From NCBI RefSeq assembly GCF_963855985.1, contig NC_087110.1, forward strand, positions 3,463,001 through 3,527,000: a DNA stretch of 64,000 bases, given 5' to 3'. Positions 10,641 through 21,326 of this stretch are shown piece after piece. Numbering within the stretch: the first letter of the stretch is position 1; the number at the start of each line of letters is the position of its first letter. The stretch comes from Ostrinia nubilalis. Its lineage: Eukaryota; Arthropoda; Insecta; Lepidoptera; Crambidae. Below the pieces are notes generated by a model that did not search any database, was not told the origin of the DNA, and saw nothing but the letters and a program-made list of their open reading frames with translations. The position numbers and the translations under genes are program-made.

Positions 10641-11664
10641 CATAGATTGAAGTCCCCCGACTTCCAAAATATTGAAGTTCTTAAGTAACGACTTATACAT
10701 GAAAATCACCGTCTTAAACAAACACCTTCAACCAGTAACTTTATACAGTAACTTCGTATTTCTTTGCCTAAATAAACTCGCCGTCAGCCATTTAATTATC
10801 AGCCAAATTAGGCCAAACTCAAGGCCCCATTCAGTTATTATTTTAAGAGTGACAAACGAGTTTTACGAAATAAAGCGACTAGCCATTGTTTGTAACGTCG
10901 CTCATTGTTCTGACAATGCGAGCGAATTCGTGAAAGGAGTTGATCAATCTCATTATAAATTCTAAGAATAAATCAGAATTGTATTTATTTGGAACTTAAA
11001 TAAGTGTCCTTGACTACTTAATTTTCCAGTTCTGATGAACACGCGTCTGTGAAATTATTTTGTGCGAAAATGAATGAACAAAAAAGACGTTTTGTTGTTG
11101 TTCAGTAGACGGTTGCTTACACTGAACATTAAATAGCGTTTTTTACTTACAATTCATATTATTAATAATACGGATTGCTTAAAAAACATATTATTTTGAT
11201 CTTTGCTTTAGATTGAAGGTGCAACATTATTTTTTTACGAGTATTAGCTTTATTGTGTTACATAAACTGTTCGTCTAGAAGCTGTAAATTATGTGAAAAT
11301 GATGGCTCTAAAATTTTGTCGTAAAAATGTCTCGTCGCCATAATGTTCAATCACATAAGTACATTTATAAGTACGTAAACGTAATATTTCATTTCATTCA
11401 AACTCAGCTGTGGAATAATAAACCATATCCTTTTATTTATATGGTCAACGTGCTTTAAAACTGTTGACTGTATAACCACAGAATAATAACAAGTACTACG
11501 GTATAACTGCCAAAATTCTTACGTGGAAATTAAACGGCGTTGCTAACAACGTCGTAAATAAGCGCTAAAATTCCCTGCAAGTACTATTAAAACTGTTCTA
11601 GACATTCATAATAGCTTGGCAGTTACTGTGGAAGGAACGAGTGCTTGTAGATACTTGTAGTAGG
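10641..11664. other. No recognisable feature
   Basis: About 1 kb of AT-rich sequence. A 97-codon open frame at 10672-10965 has no recognisable domain and I do not treat it as a gene. No repeats shared with the rest of the window were noticed. Confidence 0.5.
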
Positions 11665-11968
11665 AAGCTTCACTAAAGTTATGCAACCTACGCCGTGGTC
11701 GTTAGTGGATGGGTGACCGTCCCGATCATATTGAGAGGAATTACTGACTGACTGAGTTTACCAAACTGAGTTTGTTCCGGCGTTTCTTCTTACCACTTGC
11801 CATTTATGTTTGTCTTGAAGCGCTGGTAGGGCCTAAAAGATAAGGAGACACGTAAAGTGAGTGTCCCCTCAAGAGCTACCTTTTTTACATTATTTTTGAA
11901 GTTCATAAGTGTCAGAATAGTAGTTTAAATTGAATAAAATATTGATTTGATTTGACAACTGTGCATTA
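11665..11968 (+). mobile_element. 5S rRNA-headed SINE with LINE-like tail
   Basis: Positions 11675-11720 resemble the internal promoter part of 5S rRNA: 'aagttatgcaac' for the A-box region and 'ggatgggtgaccg' for the C box, at the spacing seen in 5S genes. About 30 bp further, from 11750, the sequence becomes the CR1-type 3' end found at 37826-38003 and 63766-64000 ('gagtttgttccggcgtttct', 'gaagcgctggtaggg') and closes with a 'ttgatttgatttgac' repeat. A 5S head joined to a LINE tail is the SINE3 plan. The 5S half is diverged and its 5' edge is not clear. Confidence 0.65.
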
Positions 11969-12159
11969 GAGGGCATGTTCAAAGTGAGTCCTTTATAAAT
12001 GCCATCCCACTAAAACATTTTCATGTAAAATTGTGCCAAGTCGAACCGTATGGCTCGCACTGAAAGTTATATCTCATGTAGAGCCAAGATTCTAACTCTA
12101 TACACCCTAACTCCACACCTCAGTCAAAATATGTTTCAAGGTCGTCAGATTAGTTAGGT

Positions 12160-12300
12160 TCGTTGCGGGTCCAATGACAGTTTACTTTCCCACTAACTAA
12201 GATGACCTTCACTGGTTGGGTTTTTATTGGCGGTCAAGCTGTAGATCCTGGCTACACAGGAGTTGGAGCAGTGGGAACGAGAGGTGGGAATAGTCCCGTA
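12160..12300 (+). repeat. Repeat family M
   Basis: Near-complete copy from 'gcgggtccaatgacag' to 'gtgggaatagtcccgta', including 'gtagatcctggctacacagg'. Confidence 0.65.
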
Positions 12301-12726
12301 TAAATAGAAGAAGAATAAGATTCGTAAGATACCAAGTTTTCATGAAGCGTGTTTTTCACTCATTCCATTTATTACAAAATCAATAAATGTCCTTTAACGA
12401 CTTGACTAGCAAACAAGAATTTAAAACTACTTGAACTTAGAAACTAAAATACCCACCGAATGTCTACAGGTTAATAATTTAGGCAAGTTTCCAGACCATC
12501 CTAGGACTAAGTTAGTCATAATTCAATGCTAAGCTTTCTAGGTCAATGAATAGAACCTACGAAGATTAAATGGAATTGGTCCGTTTGACAGATATTACCC
12601 GTGTAAATTGAGGAGTCCGCATTTTGCTTGGAAACCTTTCTGTAGAAGTTGTTAATCATTCTGTTCTATTTTTAAAGACTTGTTCACACAGAGGATTATT
12701 AGTTTTTTTTGTATAAATCTATATCT

Positions 12727-12959
12727 TCTATACTAATATTATAAATGCGAAAGTAACTCTGTCTGTCTGTCTGTTTGTCTGTCTCGCTTTCACGCCTAAA
12801 CCGCTGAACCGATTTTGATGAAATTTGGCATATAGTTTGAGTCCTGGGAAAGGACATAGGATAGTTTTTATCCCGGCTTTTGAAACAGGGGCGCGCGCGA
12901 TGAAGTTTTTCTGTGACAGACAAAATTCCACGCGGGCGAAGCCGCGGGCGGAAAGCTAG
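12727..12959 (+). mobile_element. Helitron-like family A, full length
   Basis: A 233-bp element starts TCTATACTAATATTATAAA after 't' and ends AAGCTAG before T at 12960, with the GC-rich hairpin 'cgcgggcgaagccgcg' just upstream of the end. A (GTCT)n microsatellite near its 5' side (12760-12785) is typical of the lepidopteran microsatellite-associated elements (Lep1 or MINE type). Non-coding, so it depends on a Rep/helicase supplied elsewhere. Confidence 0.7.
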
Positions 12960-13452
12960 TAGATACTAAAGGTGGGTAGACAATGTAAAAGTACTTTTAG
13001 ATTCAGTTTCATTAAATTGCTTCTCTGAGTCGTATTAATTTAACGAAATTCGACAGCACAGTTAAACACTCAAGTGGTTACGATGTTTTGTAACTAAATT
13101 GTGTTGTAAACTGGACATAATAGATCTATCGAATCGAAACCGAATGTCACAATATCTATTAACATAGGTTTGTCGAGCCCTAACAAGATACCTCTTGTGC
13201 AATAAGTTCAAAAGAAGTCATAATCTGTTTTTATACCTCCCGCCATAAAAGGTGAAAACGTTTTTATGTGGAAGGTGATGGAATTTCTGATCCCATAATA
13301 AAAATCTTTCACTTGTTCCTTTTGTGACGAACGTGAAATGAGCCGTGAATAAATGAAATGAACCGTAAAAATCGCGGCACCTAATCTAGCAAAACATGGA
13401 AACTTATGCTTTTGGTGTAGGTAAAAGTTTCTACTTTATTATGCGTGACACA

Positions 13453-13656
13453 TCTATATTTTATGTATAAAAGCGAAAGGTCACTGACTGACTCACCCAT
13501 CACGTAATCTCAGAAACTGCAAGTGCTAGGAGTCTCAAATTTTGCATGGTAGTTCCTTTTAGAACGTAGGTGCTCACTAAGATGGGATTTTACAAAATTC
13601 AACCACTAAGAGGATAAAACGGGATCCACGCGTACGAAGTCGTGGGCGTACGCTAG
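13453..13656 (+). mobile_element. Helitron-like family B, full length
   Basis: Starts TCTATATTTTATGTATAAA after A and ends GTACGCTAG before T. The body contains 'aagcgaaaggtcactgactg' and 'gtaggtgctcactaaga'. Same terminal logic as family A with an unrelated body. Confidence 0.65.
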
Positions 13657-14189
13657 TTTTGTATACTTAGAGCCTAGAGCTTTCTAAAGAAGCTCATATT
13701 ATTTTTAAGCGTCTTCATTAAGTGCTGGCTTTCAATTTAATTCATTGCCCTGTTATTGAATGAACGAGCACTCAATATTTAGCAAATATTCATTTAAAAT
13801 TTGTAACGGTTGCACCCAAAGAAGATTAAATTAAATTACAATTTTAACTGACAAAGCAAAAGTAGAACTAGAAAATGCTCTGAAAATTAACATAAAACTA
13901 AATTGTTTAAACTTCGGTCAGCCACATCGTTAAATGTAAGGACGACAGCACATTAGACTATACTTTTTTGGTTTAAAATAGACCCTATTACGACTACATA
14001 CGACCCACAGTGTTTATCTCAACGTGCTATCGTTTGTTCCTAACTAGGGTGTCTTTTGGGCACTTAGTAGAAGGCCGGTGCTAATGGACGGGCTAGTCTA
14101 TCAATTAACTGGCTGATTTAACAAGTAAGCTGTGACATTTATACAGCTTTTTGGCGCTACCGACTCTCGCATTCTCACTGTTAACGCTG

Positions 14190-14312
14190 TTTAACTTTCC
14201 CCCGGGACAAACTTGACCTACACTAGTTGGGTTTTTATTGGCGATCAAGCTGTACATCCTGGCTACACAGGAGTTGCAGTGGTGGGAACGAGAGGATGGG
14301 AATAGTCCCGTA
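14190..14312 (+). repeat. Repeat family M
   Basis: Copy with 'cccccgggacaaacttgacc', 'ctggctacacaggagttgc' and 'gggaatagtcccgta'. Confidence 0.65.
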
Positions 14313-14564
14313 TTTGACGCAAACATATTAGTTACCTATGTTTATTGTCTAGACTAACAAGATGATTTAAAATATGCCTTAAACTTTTGTTTTACTGGGA
14401 GTGCATAGTTAAGGTTTGGTCGTGATCGGTTCTTTTTATAGAGTGGCTTGCTGGCACACGTCAAACTAATAGGCCCTTGTTATGAGATGATGCTAAAAAT
14501 TGGATTTAATCTTAAGAAAGTTACGCTACATAAATGATGTGTAAAGTGGGCGAGGAACATAGCT

Positions 14565-14755
14565 CGTAGGTCAGATGACCGTTGGGCAGAAAAGTTCTGG
14601 AGTGGCGACCGCAGACTGGAAGACGTCTCCCACTAAGTGGACCGACGATCTGGTGAAGGTCGCGGGAAGTATCTGGATGCGGGCAAATCAGAACCGGTCG
14701 TTGTAGAAATCCTTGGGTTTTGTCCAATAATGGACGTCATTTAGCTGAAACGCAC
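14565..14755 (+). mobile_element. RTE-type LINE 3' stub, type 1
   Basis: The forward frame preserves 'KWTDDLVKVAG' and the final block before the stop, with several disrupting changes. Ends near 'gaaacgcac'. Confidence 0.65.
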
Positions 14756-15336
14756 ATTATTTGTGTATATCAACAATAACTTTGTATGCTCAAGCCAGGC
14801 CTCATCATTTATCGATTCAATCAAACCGAACACATATTTGGGAGATTTGTTTAGCAATCGTTTTAGATAAAATGAGAAATGAAAAGCTCGATTACTGCGA
14901 GTTTCCCGACAAAATCAATGTCGGTTTTCATATCTCAAATCCCTCAGGAATAAGGTGAGCGGAGAGAAATATCTGAGAATAGTGTTGTGAGGCGAAAGCA
15001 ATATCGATAAATAAGGTGAAGTCTAAAAAAACTTTAATTACATTATGATAGAATAGAGATAAGTATTACCCCCGTATTCATAAAAAATACAAACGTTTGT
15101 TAAAGAATATGTTTTGTCCCTGTCCTTATTTTCAACATTTGACATAAAGGTGAGTATAGACTAGCTAGAGCATTTCTAAAAAACTTATGATTAAGCGGAT
15201 TCGCAAAAAAATAAAACGTTAATAAAGTACTTAACTTGCATAATCAGGTAAGCTTATTATCTCTATAAAGAGATCTCGAGTTATGAATTTTATTATCTTT
15301 GCAATTAATCTTTTTATAACTTTATCTTGCTCCAGA

Positions 15337-15387
15337 CACGACAAAAATAGCATTAGCTATCCATTAGCTAGTGCTATTTTTGTCGTG
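15337..15387. repeat. Isolated near-perfect hairpin
   Basis: A 51-bp inverted repeat: CACGACAAAAATAGCATTAG on the left arm and the complement on the right arm, one mismatch in 23 bp, with a 5-bp spacer. It is not linked to any repeat family seen in the window. Could be a miniature element or a cruciform-forming site. Confidence 0.7.
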
Positions 15388-15479
15388 ACCTACATGACTA
15401 TTTTTTAATGAGGCTCTTATGTTAGAAGCGTATTTTTGTACCAGTAAGAGTAAACGTAGAATGTCCATCCACAAGGTGA

Positions 15480-15605
15480 ACCGATTACCTTATAAAGGTT
15501 TCAGGAAAACGCTGAATGCAGGCCGCTACCAACGGGCTAATCTGAGAATCATTAGGGGAGACCTATGTTCAGCAGTGGACGCCCTGTGGCTGAAATGAAA
15601 TGAGA
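15480..15605 (+). mobile_element. RTE-type LINE 3' stub, type 2
   Basis: The forward translation ends in the 'QQWT...G' block and stops before 'aaatgaaatgag'. Belongs to the subtype seen at 26545 and 55645. Confidence 0.6.
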
Positions 15606-16144
15606 ACAGATTTTTAAAAAAGAAAGAAAATGATTTTTTTTTATAGAGGAAGAAATATTTCTTTTTATTAATTTGGTTCTTATAGAATTTTTATCGATGT
15701 TTGCCCTACTGGGTCACGACCCTTACACATCCCTATAGAATATCTAGTGCGTTCTTTCAACCGTGTACAAGATTCATACCTTCAACTCATCTGTGAAACG
15801 ATGTAGTTTGTTCCCACTTTGTTACCATTGCAGGTGAAGTCTTAAAAACGAACTTATTTCAAAACCAATAGGGTTCAGAATGGAATGCTCGGTTTAAATA
15901 GACTGTACAGGACGTGAAAAGTATTTGTAAGATGTTTGGTTTAGAAATAATGCTGTATTCGAGAAAAGAGTTGTTAAACTCAATTTCTCATGGCTTTAAC
16001 TGTAATTGTATTGGATAGTTCGAGCTAATAGTACTTTAGTTCACAAAGGTAAATAATGTGAGGGAAAAAAACCTATTATAACATAGATTATTATCAATGA
16101 TTATCTTCGGATACGGATCTTTCCTTTGTAAATTTATAAAGCCA

Positions 16145-16350
16145 CTAGCAGTGCCCGCGACTTCGTACGCGTGAAAATCATTTTTGCTCTGCACCTTTTA
16201 CTCGTAGCGTGATAGTATATAGCCTATAGCCTTCCTTGATAAATGGACTATCTAACACTGAAAGAATTTTTCAAATCGGACCTGTAGTTCCTGAGATTAG
16301 CGTGTTCAAGTAAACAAACAAACTCTTCAGCTTTATAATATTAGTATAGA
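16145..16350 (-). mobile_element. Helitron-like family C, full length
   Basis: On the minus strand it starts TCTATACTAATATTATAAAG and ends 'gcgggcactgCTAG', with flanking A and T. The terminal words match family A at the 5' end and family B near the 3' hairpin, so C is a third member of one termini-sharing group. Confidence 0.6.
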
Positions 16351-16354
16351 TTAT

Positions 16355-16500
16355 AAAGTTACTCTAGTTACGGGCTAATCTCAAGAACTACTGGTCCCAT
16401 TCGATTTTTTGGTAAGATAGCTCTTTTATTGAGGAAGGCTTTTGGCTATATAACATCACCCTACAGCCAATAGGGGTGGAGCAGTAAAGAAACAAGTTGC
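16355..16500 (+). mobile_element. Second family C copy, inverted to the first
   Basis: Contains 'gggctaatctcaagaactac' and 'aggaaggcttttggctatat', the plus-strand counterpart of the neighbouring copy. The two copies have their 5' ends facing, separated by a few bases, making a long imperfect palindrome. Confidence 0.5.
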
Positions 16501-16755
16501 AAAAACGGGAAATATTATTCAAACTTCTCTATCCAGAATAAATAAAAAACCCTTCAAATGTAGCGTTGAATAAAATAATGTCTATTAAACAATTTTCAAT
16601 GTTCACTAACTCACGCTTCCATCGCAATTATTTTACAAAACAAATATTTATCTTGCCGGCAGTATGTTTTATGTAGCAAAATATTAAAGCGTTGTTTGCT
16701 ATCGGTTAATGTGATATAACGGCACACATTTTGTACTAGATAACAAACCAGGCTT

Positions 16756-17065
16756 TCATCATCATCATCATTTCAGCCACAAGACGTCCACTGCTGATCA
16801 TAGGCCTCCCCAATGACTTCCCTATTGCCCGGTTGGTGGCGGCTTGCATCCAGCGCCTTTCTGCTACCTTTACGAGCCAGGCTTTACTTTCTTAAAAATA
16901 ACTTTTATTGGAAAACAGTTATGTTTCTTCTTCATCATGAATGTCTAGCTAGAAGAAACTAAATTCTTCTTTAATAAAAGGCTATTGTCATTTTGATCTA
17001 GCCCAATTGCATCCAGCGGCTTCCCACTATATGAACTAGGTAATCGGTCCACTGAGTGGGAAGTG
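16756..17065 (-). mobile_element. RTE-type LINE 3' stub, type 2, interrupted
   Basis: Positions 16756-16880 are the inverted 3' end with an ATC-repeat tail ('catcatcatcatttcagcc'). The preceding part of the same coding end, 'ggtccactgagtggga', lies at 17008-17065, so roughly 125 bp of other sequence separates them. Confidence 0.55.
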
Positions 17066-17156
17066 GGAAGCCTATATACTTCCGTCTTTCAATTTGCGAC
17101 ATGAGAACCTTCACTTTATTACCTTCGGCATGAATGAAGTAAAATATATTGAACCA

Positions 17157-17381
17157 CGAGCTTTCCGCCCGCGGCTTCGCCCGCGTGGAATTTTGTCTGT
17201 CACAGAAAAACTTTATCGTGTGCGTCCCTGTTTCAAAAACCAGGATAAAAACTATCCTATGTCCTTTCCCGGGTCTTAAACTATCTCTATGCCAAATTTC
17301 ATCAAAATCGGTTCAGTGGTTTAGGCGTGAAAGCAAGACAGACAGACAGAGTTAATTTCCCATTTATAATATTAGTATAGA
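17157..17381 (-). mobile_element. Helitron-like family A
   Basis: Minus-strand copy from the 'ctatactaatattataaat' end at 17381 to the GC-rich end at 17157, where CTAG has become CTCG. Contains the (GTCT)n run. Open frames here are shadows of the repeat. Confidence 0.65.
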
Positions 17382-17463
17382 TTTTTCCCCAATATAAATA
17401 AAATACTATGTTTTAGGTAAAAAGTTGGGAAGTAGCGTTTGCCAATTTTCGATTTATTAATCA

Positions 17464-17653
17464 CTAGCGGCCACCCGCGACTTCGTGTGCGTGAACCTAT
17501 TGAATGAAACTATTAGGGGTTGAATTTCGCAAAATCCCATCTTAGTGAGCACCTACGTTTAAAAGGAACCCCCATACAACATTTGAGACTTCTAGCACTT
17601 GTAGTTTCTGAGATTTCGTGATGAGTGAGTGAGTCAGTGACCTTTCACTTTTA
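17464..17653 (-). mobile_element. Helitron-like family B
   Basis: CTAG at 17464-17467 preceded by A, then the GC-rich hairpin (mutated), 'gtgagcacctacgtt' and 'gtgagtgagtcagtgacctt'. Its 5' end is adjacent to the MITE that starts at 17656. Confidence 0.6.
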
Positions 17654-17655
17654 TA

Positions 17656-18211
17656 CAGGGTGTTAGGTAAATGGGTATATGTATGTATCTAATATTTGTC
17701 GGCCGTTTGGTGTAGTGGTTCAGAGCGGACTACTATGCCGAGAGGTCCCGGGTTCGATTCCCGGCCGGGCAGAAATTGAAATGATGAATTTTAATTTCTG
17801 TGACGGGTCTGGGTGTTACTATGTATAATATGTATGTATTTAAAAAAAAAAAGTATATAAGTAGTATATCCGTTAAGCTAGCACCCATAACACAAGCATT
17901 AAGTTGCTTACTTTGGGGCTAGCTGGCGCTGTGTGAAATTGTCCAAAGATTTATTTATTATTTATTTATTTATATGAGCCGACACTAGCCCATGTTAACA
18001 TGGTCATATAAATGGTATGGTGAAGTCAGAAATTTGATATCTTTTTTTTTTTATTTTCTTTCATACAAAATACATTTTACAAAATCCGATTTGTATGAAA
18101 ATTAAAATAATTAAAATGAAGATATCAATTTTCTGACTTCACCATACCATTAATATGCCCATGTTAACATGGGCTAGTGTCGGCTCATTTACCCATTTAC
18201 CTAACACCCTG
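17656..18211. mobile_element. Palindromic MITE, family F, split by a SINE
   Basis: Starts CAGGGTGTTAGGTAAATGGG and ends with the complement, with TATA on both sides. Removing the SINE at 17682-17970 and one copy of its flanking TATATG leaves about 260 bp that folds end to end, with arms including 'gagccgacactagcccatg' and 'ggtatggtgaagtcaga'. TA-type flanks suit Tc1/mariner. Confidence 0.7.
17682..17970 (+). mobile_element. SINE A, full length
   Basis: The tRNA-like head spans about 17699-17772, with an A box around 'tggtgtagtggttcagagcg' and a B box 'gggttcgattcc'. The body follows ('tttctgtgacgggtctgggt') and ends in an 'atttatttattt' repeat. Flanked by TATATG (17676-17681 and 17971-17976). 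This is a retroposon and not a working tRNA gene. Confidence 0.75.
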
Positions 18212-18239
18212 TATAGATAGTTAAACATCAGTGTGCTTA

Positions 18240-18402
18240 CCATGAGTTTACGTTAGGTGTGCTCGCTAGCGACTGCGTAAAAAAATGACATTAATTGTAT
18301 GACATATTGTGCAGCGCTCCTAGCGGCTACTTTCAAGAAACAAAACCTTCATAGAGATTTTTGACGTACTCGCTAGCGAGCACACCTAACGTAAACTCAT
18401 GG
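18240..18402. mobile_element. Palindromic MITE, family G
   Basis: 163 bp, starts CCATGAGTTTACGTTAGGTG and ends with its complement. About 38-bp arms containing 'gctcgctagcga', TA on both sides. Single copy in the window. Confidence 0.75.
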
Positions 18403-18412
18403 TAGGTACCCA

Positions 18413-18545
18413 GATCATTTAGTACCCACTGCAGGAGCACGGCCCTCTCTAATTTACCAGAGGCAAATGGACGATTTGGTCTACACTTCCCACGCTAGCC
18501 AAAACTATTCGCATATTTATCCCTTAGTCATCTCCTACGTCATCC
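18413..18545 (+). repeat. Repeat family K, copy 2
   Basis: Longest and cleanest copy: 'gatcatttagtacccac', 'gaggcaaatggacgatttgg', 'tctacacttccc'. Confidence 0.6.
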
Positions 18546-18854
18546 ACATGATTTACGAGTATTACTATTATACTACGTATTATTTTAATACTTTGAGTAA
18601 TTAATTTGAAAGCCTTTTCTTTGTCTTTTGATAAACAAAATTCTAAGTTTGTAAGTTTATTTGAGCTTCAAAGGGTATATAATTCCAAAGTACAGTAATT
18701 TACAACTAAGTAGGTCCGTAATCAGCGGTTACCTCAAAGTTAGGGAAACTTTAAATTGTGGTGGAGTTTTTCCCCACTCAAGTATGCCTAAGTAAGGAAA
18801 AGTTTGAACAAAACAGAGCTAAATACATTTCACTGAAAGCCGTCGGTGTTCATT

Positions 18855-19075
18855 AGTTCGTTCGTTTCAGCTGAATGACGTCCACTTCTGGACAAAGGCC
18901 TCCCCCAAGGATTTTCTTAACGACCGGTCCTGCGCTGCCAGCATCCAGGTACTTCCCGCGACCTTCACCAGATCGTCAGTCCACTTAGTAGGACGCCTGC
19001 CCGCACGTAGTCTTCCGGCCTGTGGTCGCCACTCGAGAACTTTTCTGCCCCAGCGGTCATCAGCTCTACGAGCTA
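18855..19075 (-). mobile_element. RTE-type LINE 3' stub, type 1
   Basis: The minus strand encodes the last 70 or so codons, with frame breaks, through the 'WTDDLV' block to the terminal stop, and a cgtt tail at 18857-18868. Confidence 0.65.
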
Positions 19076-19639
19076 ATATTGCACATTTTTTTTAAACATA
19101 CTGAAAATGATTCTGAAACTCATAAATATTTCCAAAGATCTTGTTTACAAGTGTGTCTTGGAGATCAAACAAATTCACATTCTGTGTGGCAACTTTTTAA
19201 TTCAACTCAAAAGCATCGCTTTTATATTCATTTCTTTGAAGCCGATGAACGACAAAAGCGTAAAAGATGGTATTCAATAGAAGCGTCTAATTAGTTTTCT
19301 AGGTATTTAAAAGTTCATTAGAGTCATAAAGACGAGACGGTGATTTTGTTGCTGAATAGGTACGGTCAGCGTCAAATACATAGTTCGTGACACCCAAAGT
19401 GACCACACAATCTTATTCCAATTATTGTAACAAAGACGTGTTGCGAACTTTTTGGCTACTTTGGGTGTCTATTTGACGATCTAATTATGCTCTATGCTGA
19501 TGGTTATAATGTCTTCGGGTAAAAAACAGACCGTCTTCCATCGATCAGTTTTTTCTTGAAGAAGCTAGAAGTAGCACACAAGAGATGCTATTTATACAGT
19601 GTGAGTCACGTTAAAGTGTACATATGAAAATAAATGAAA

Positions 19640-20310
19640 CTAGACCTATTTTTATCGACAAAAAAGAGGTCAAAATTTTTTTGAGATTTTTTTAAAATCT
19701 TTTATAGAATTTTTTTTCTTCCAATCACTTATTGTAAAGAAAACGTAATAACTTTTAAAGTAAGCGGTATATCCTGATAAAATAAAAACAGTAATAATGC
19801 TTAATAACAGGCGATACAAAAAAAATACATAAAATACACAAAATATGCCAACATATAATAAAAAATGATACTTTTTGAAAAAAAAAACTGCTTTTAAATT
19901 CGTGTTTTTTTGGTTATTTGATAAATTTCTCCAAAAAATGCCCCTATAACAGGTGGTTTTTATTACTTTGTATTATTCTCTATCGTATTACCTTCGTAAA
20001 ACTAAAAATCGCATGTAATTTAAAAGCAGATTTTTTTTAAAAAGTATAATTTTTTATTATTTGTTGGCATTTTTTGTGTATTTTATGTATTTTTATAGTA
20101 TCGCCTGTTATTTAGATGATCAAACGAACTTACCAAGTGAAGTTCGATCTGAATTATCCTGTTTTCGCCGAAGAGATTTATTTTACCGTGTAGTACCCCT
20201 GTACGACAAGCCAATCCGCACACAATATTCAGCGTAGTAGTAGTAAAAAACAAAAGAGCGGGCAACCCCACCCCTACCACGCTGTGGGCTCGTTGTCCGA
20301 GCGGTCTCAT
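19640..20310 (-). repeat. Left arm of a 5.7-kb inverted repeat pair
   Basis: Read on the minus strand, two blocks match 25050-25340: 20157-20309 (with 'gcggattggcttgtcgtaca') and 19670-19800 (with 'gcattattactgtttttatt'). The left arm is interrupted by a 308-bp MITE and a short insertion that the right arm lacks. Further left it runs into 'cagtgtgagtcacgttaaag', also absent from the right arm. Class of the underlying repeat unknown. Confidence 0.65.
19804..20111. mobile_element. Palindromic MITE with TTA duplication
   Basis: Starts ATAACAGGCGATAC and ends with its complement; the arms are about 95 bp and nearly identical. TTA on both sides (19801-19803, 20112-20114). The inverted paralogue at 25212 lacks the element and reads straight through, which gives an empty site. 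The 3-bp TTA flank suits PIF/Harbinger. Confidence 0.75.
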
Positions 20311-20453
20311 TATATTTAGAGAAGAGATGACATTGACGTTTACCTCCAGGGAAGAAGATATAGAAATCTTCGGGTTGGGAGGGACCTTAAATCTCTTCGG
20401 CGAAAACAGGATAATTCAGATCGAACTTCACTTGGTAAGTTCGTTTGATCATC
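20115..20453. mobile_element. Inverted-repeat element in the left arm
   Basis: Begins GATGATCAAACGAACTTACC and ends with its complement. The inverted arms are about 66 bp and include 'ttatcctgttttcgcc'. After it, 'taattatcctgctttcgcct' resumes the host repeat, consistent with insertion at TA. The loop carries a stretch also found at 25050-25200, so this element and the surrounding repeat share ancestry. Unclassified. Confidence 0.55.
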
Positions 20454-20499
20454 TAATTATCCTGCTTTCGCCTCCGAGATTTATTTTACCGTGTAGATG

Positions 20500-21326
20500 T
20501 TTAGAGCATGGATCAATGTCCATGTTAAATGGTTAAGAGAGTAAATGTCAATGTACTAAATACATAATAAAGCAATATTTTTGTATTATAATCGTATTGC
20601 ATCACTTATTCATAACAATAACAAGTATCACGGTCTCAACAAGATTTTGTTCATTATAGAGTATTATTATATACATTTATTTGTACTTCTATTAACTGTT
20701 AAGTACGACTACTGATTGTAAAAAGTTGCCAAGACAGTTGACAGAGCATCCTGTCTATCCAGCACACTGGCTAATTGTGTCAACGTTGACAGCGGCGCAA
20801 ACCGCAGGCCATACTCGTGTCTACACTCCTTTCCTATATTTATCCAGTTTCATCTCAGAACTGAGCTTGACGACGGTAGTGGTTAACACCGAATCGATCA
20901 CAGTGACTGCAAGGCTAACACTCTGATTGTTGTAAAACATAAGCTCACTTGCATTTTAATTAAATAAATAAATAATGTGGTTAATTAAAACTTATTAATT
21001 TATTTGGATACAGTTTGACCAGTATTCCAAAACAGTATTAATTTGGATTCCAAGTAACACTGTTGCGAGGAAAAAGTTTGGTTTCTATTTAATAGCACTA
21101 TTTAATAGCAATCTTTTGATTCTTGAAACCTGACCTATAAATTATAATATTTATTTAAATAATTATAATTATATTTCAATAAATTATATGATTTCACTAA
21201 CGATATTGCTAAGCGGTGGTTATTTAATGTTATTATAGGATGCACCCGACTTTAGAATATGCTAAGAAAATAGAGTAAGGTAGGTACAATGATGTAATTG
21301 AGCATTGTAAAAATATTTATTTGTCA
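20500..21326. other. No recognisable feature
   Basis: Mostly AT-rich. Positions 20740-20930 are more GC-balanced with a 66-codon open frame; no domain is recognised and I do not call it a gene. Confidence 0.45.

Noticed and set aside
11670..11730. A 5S rRNA gene
   Set aside because: Only part of the 5S sequence is present, it is diverged, and it runs into a LINE-type tail.
17699..17772. tRNA gene-like sequence (also 21330-21400, 46548-46620, 46740-46830 and 61125-61210)
   Set aside because: All have polymerase III boxes but continue into shared SINE bodies with repeat tails and occur in several copies, so they are SINE heads.
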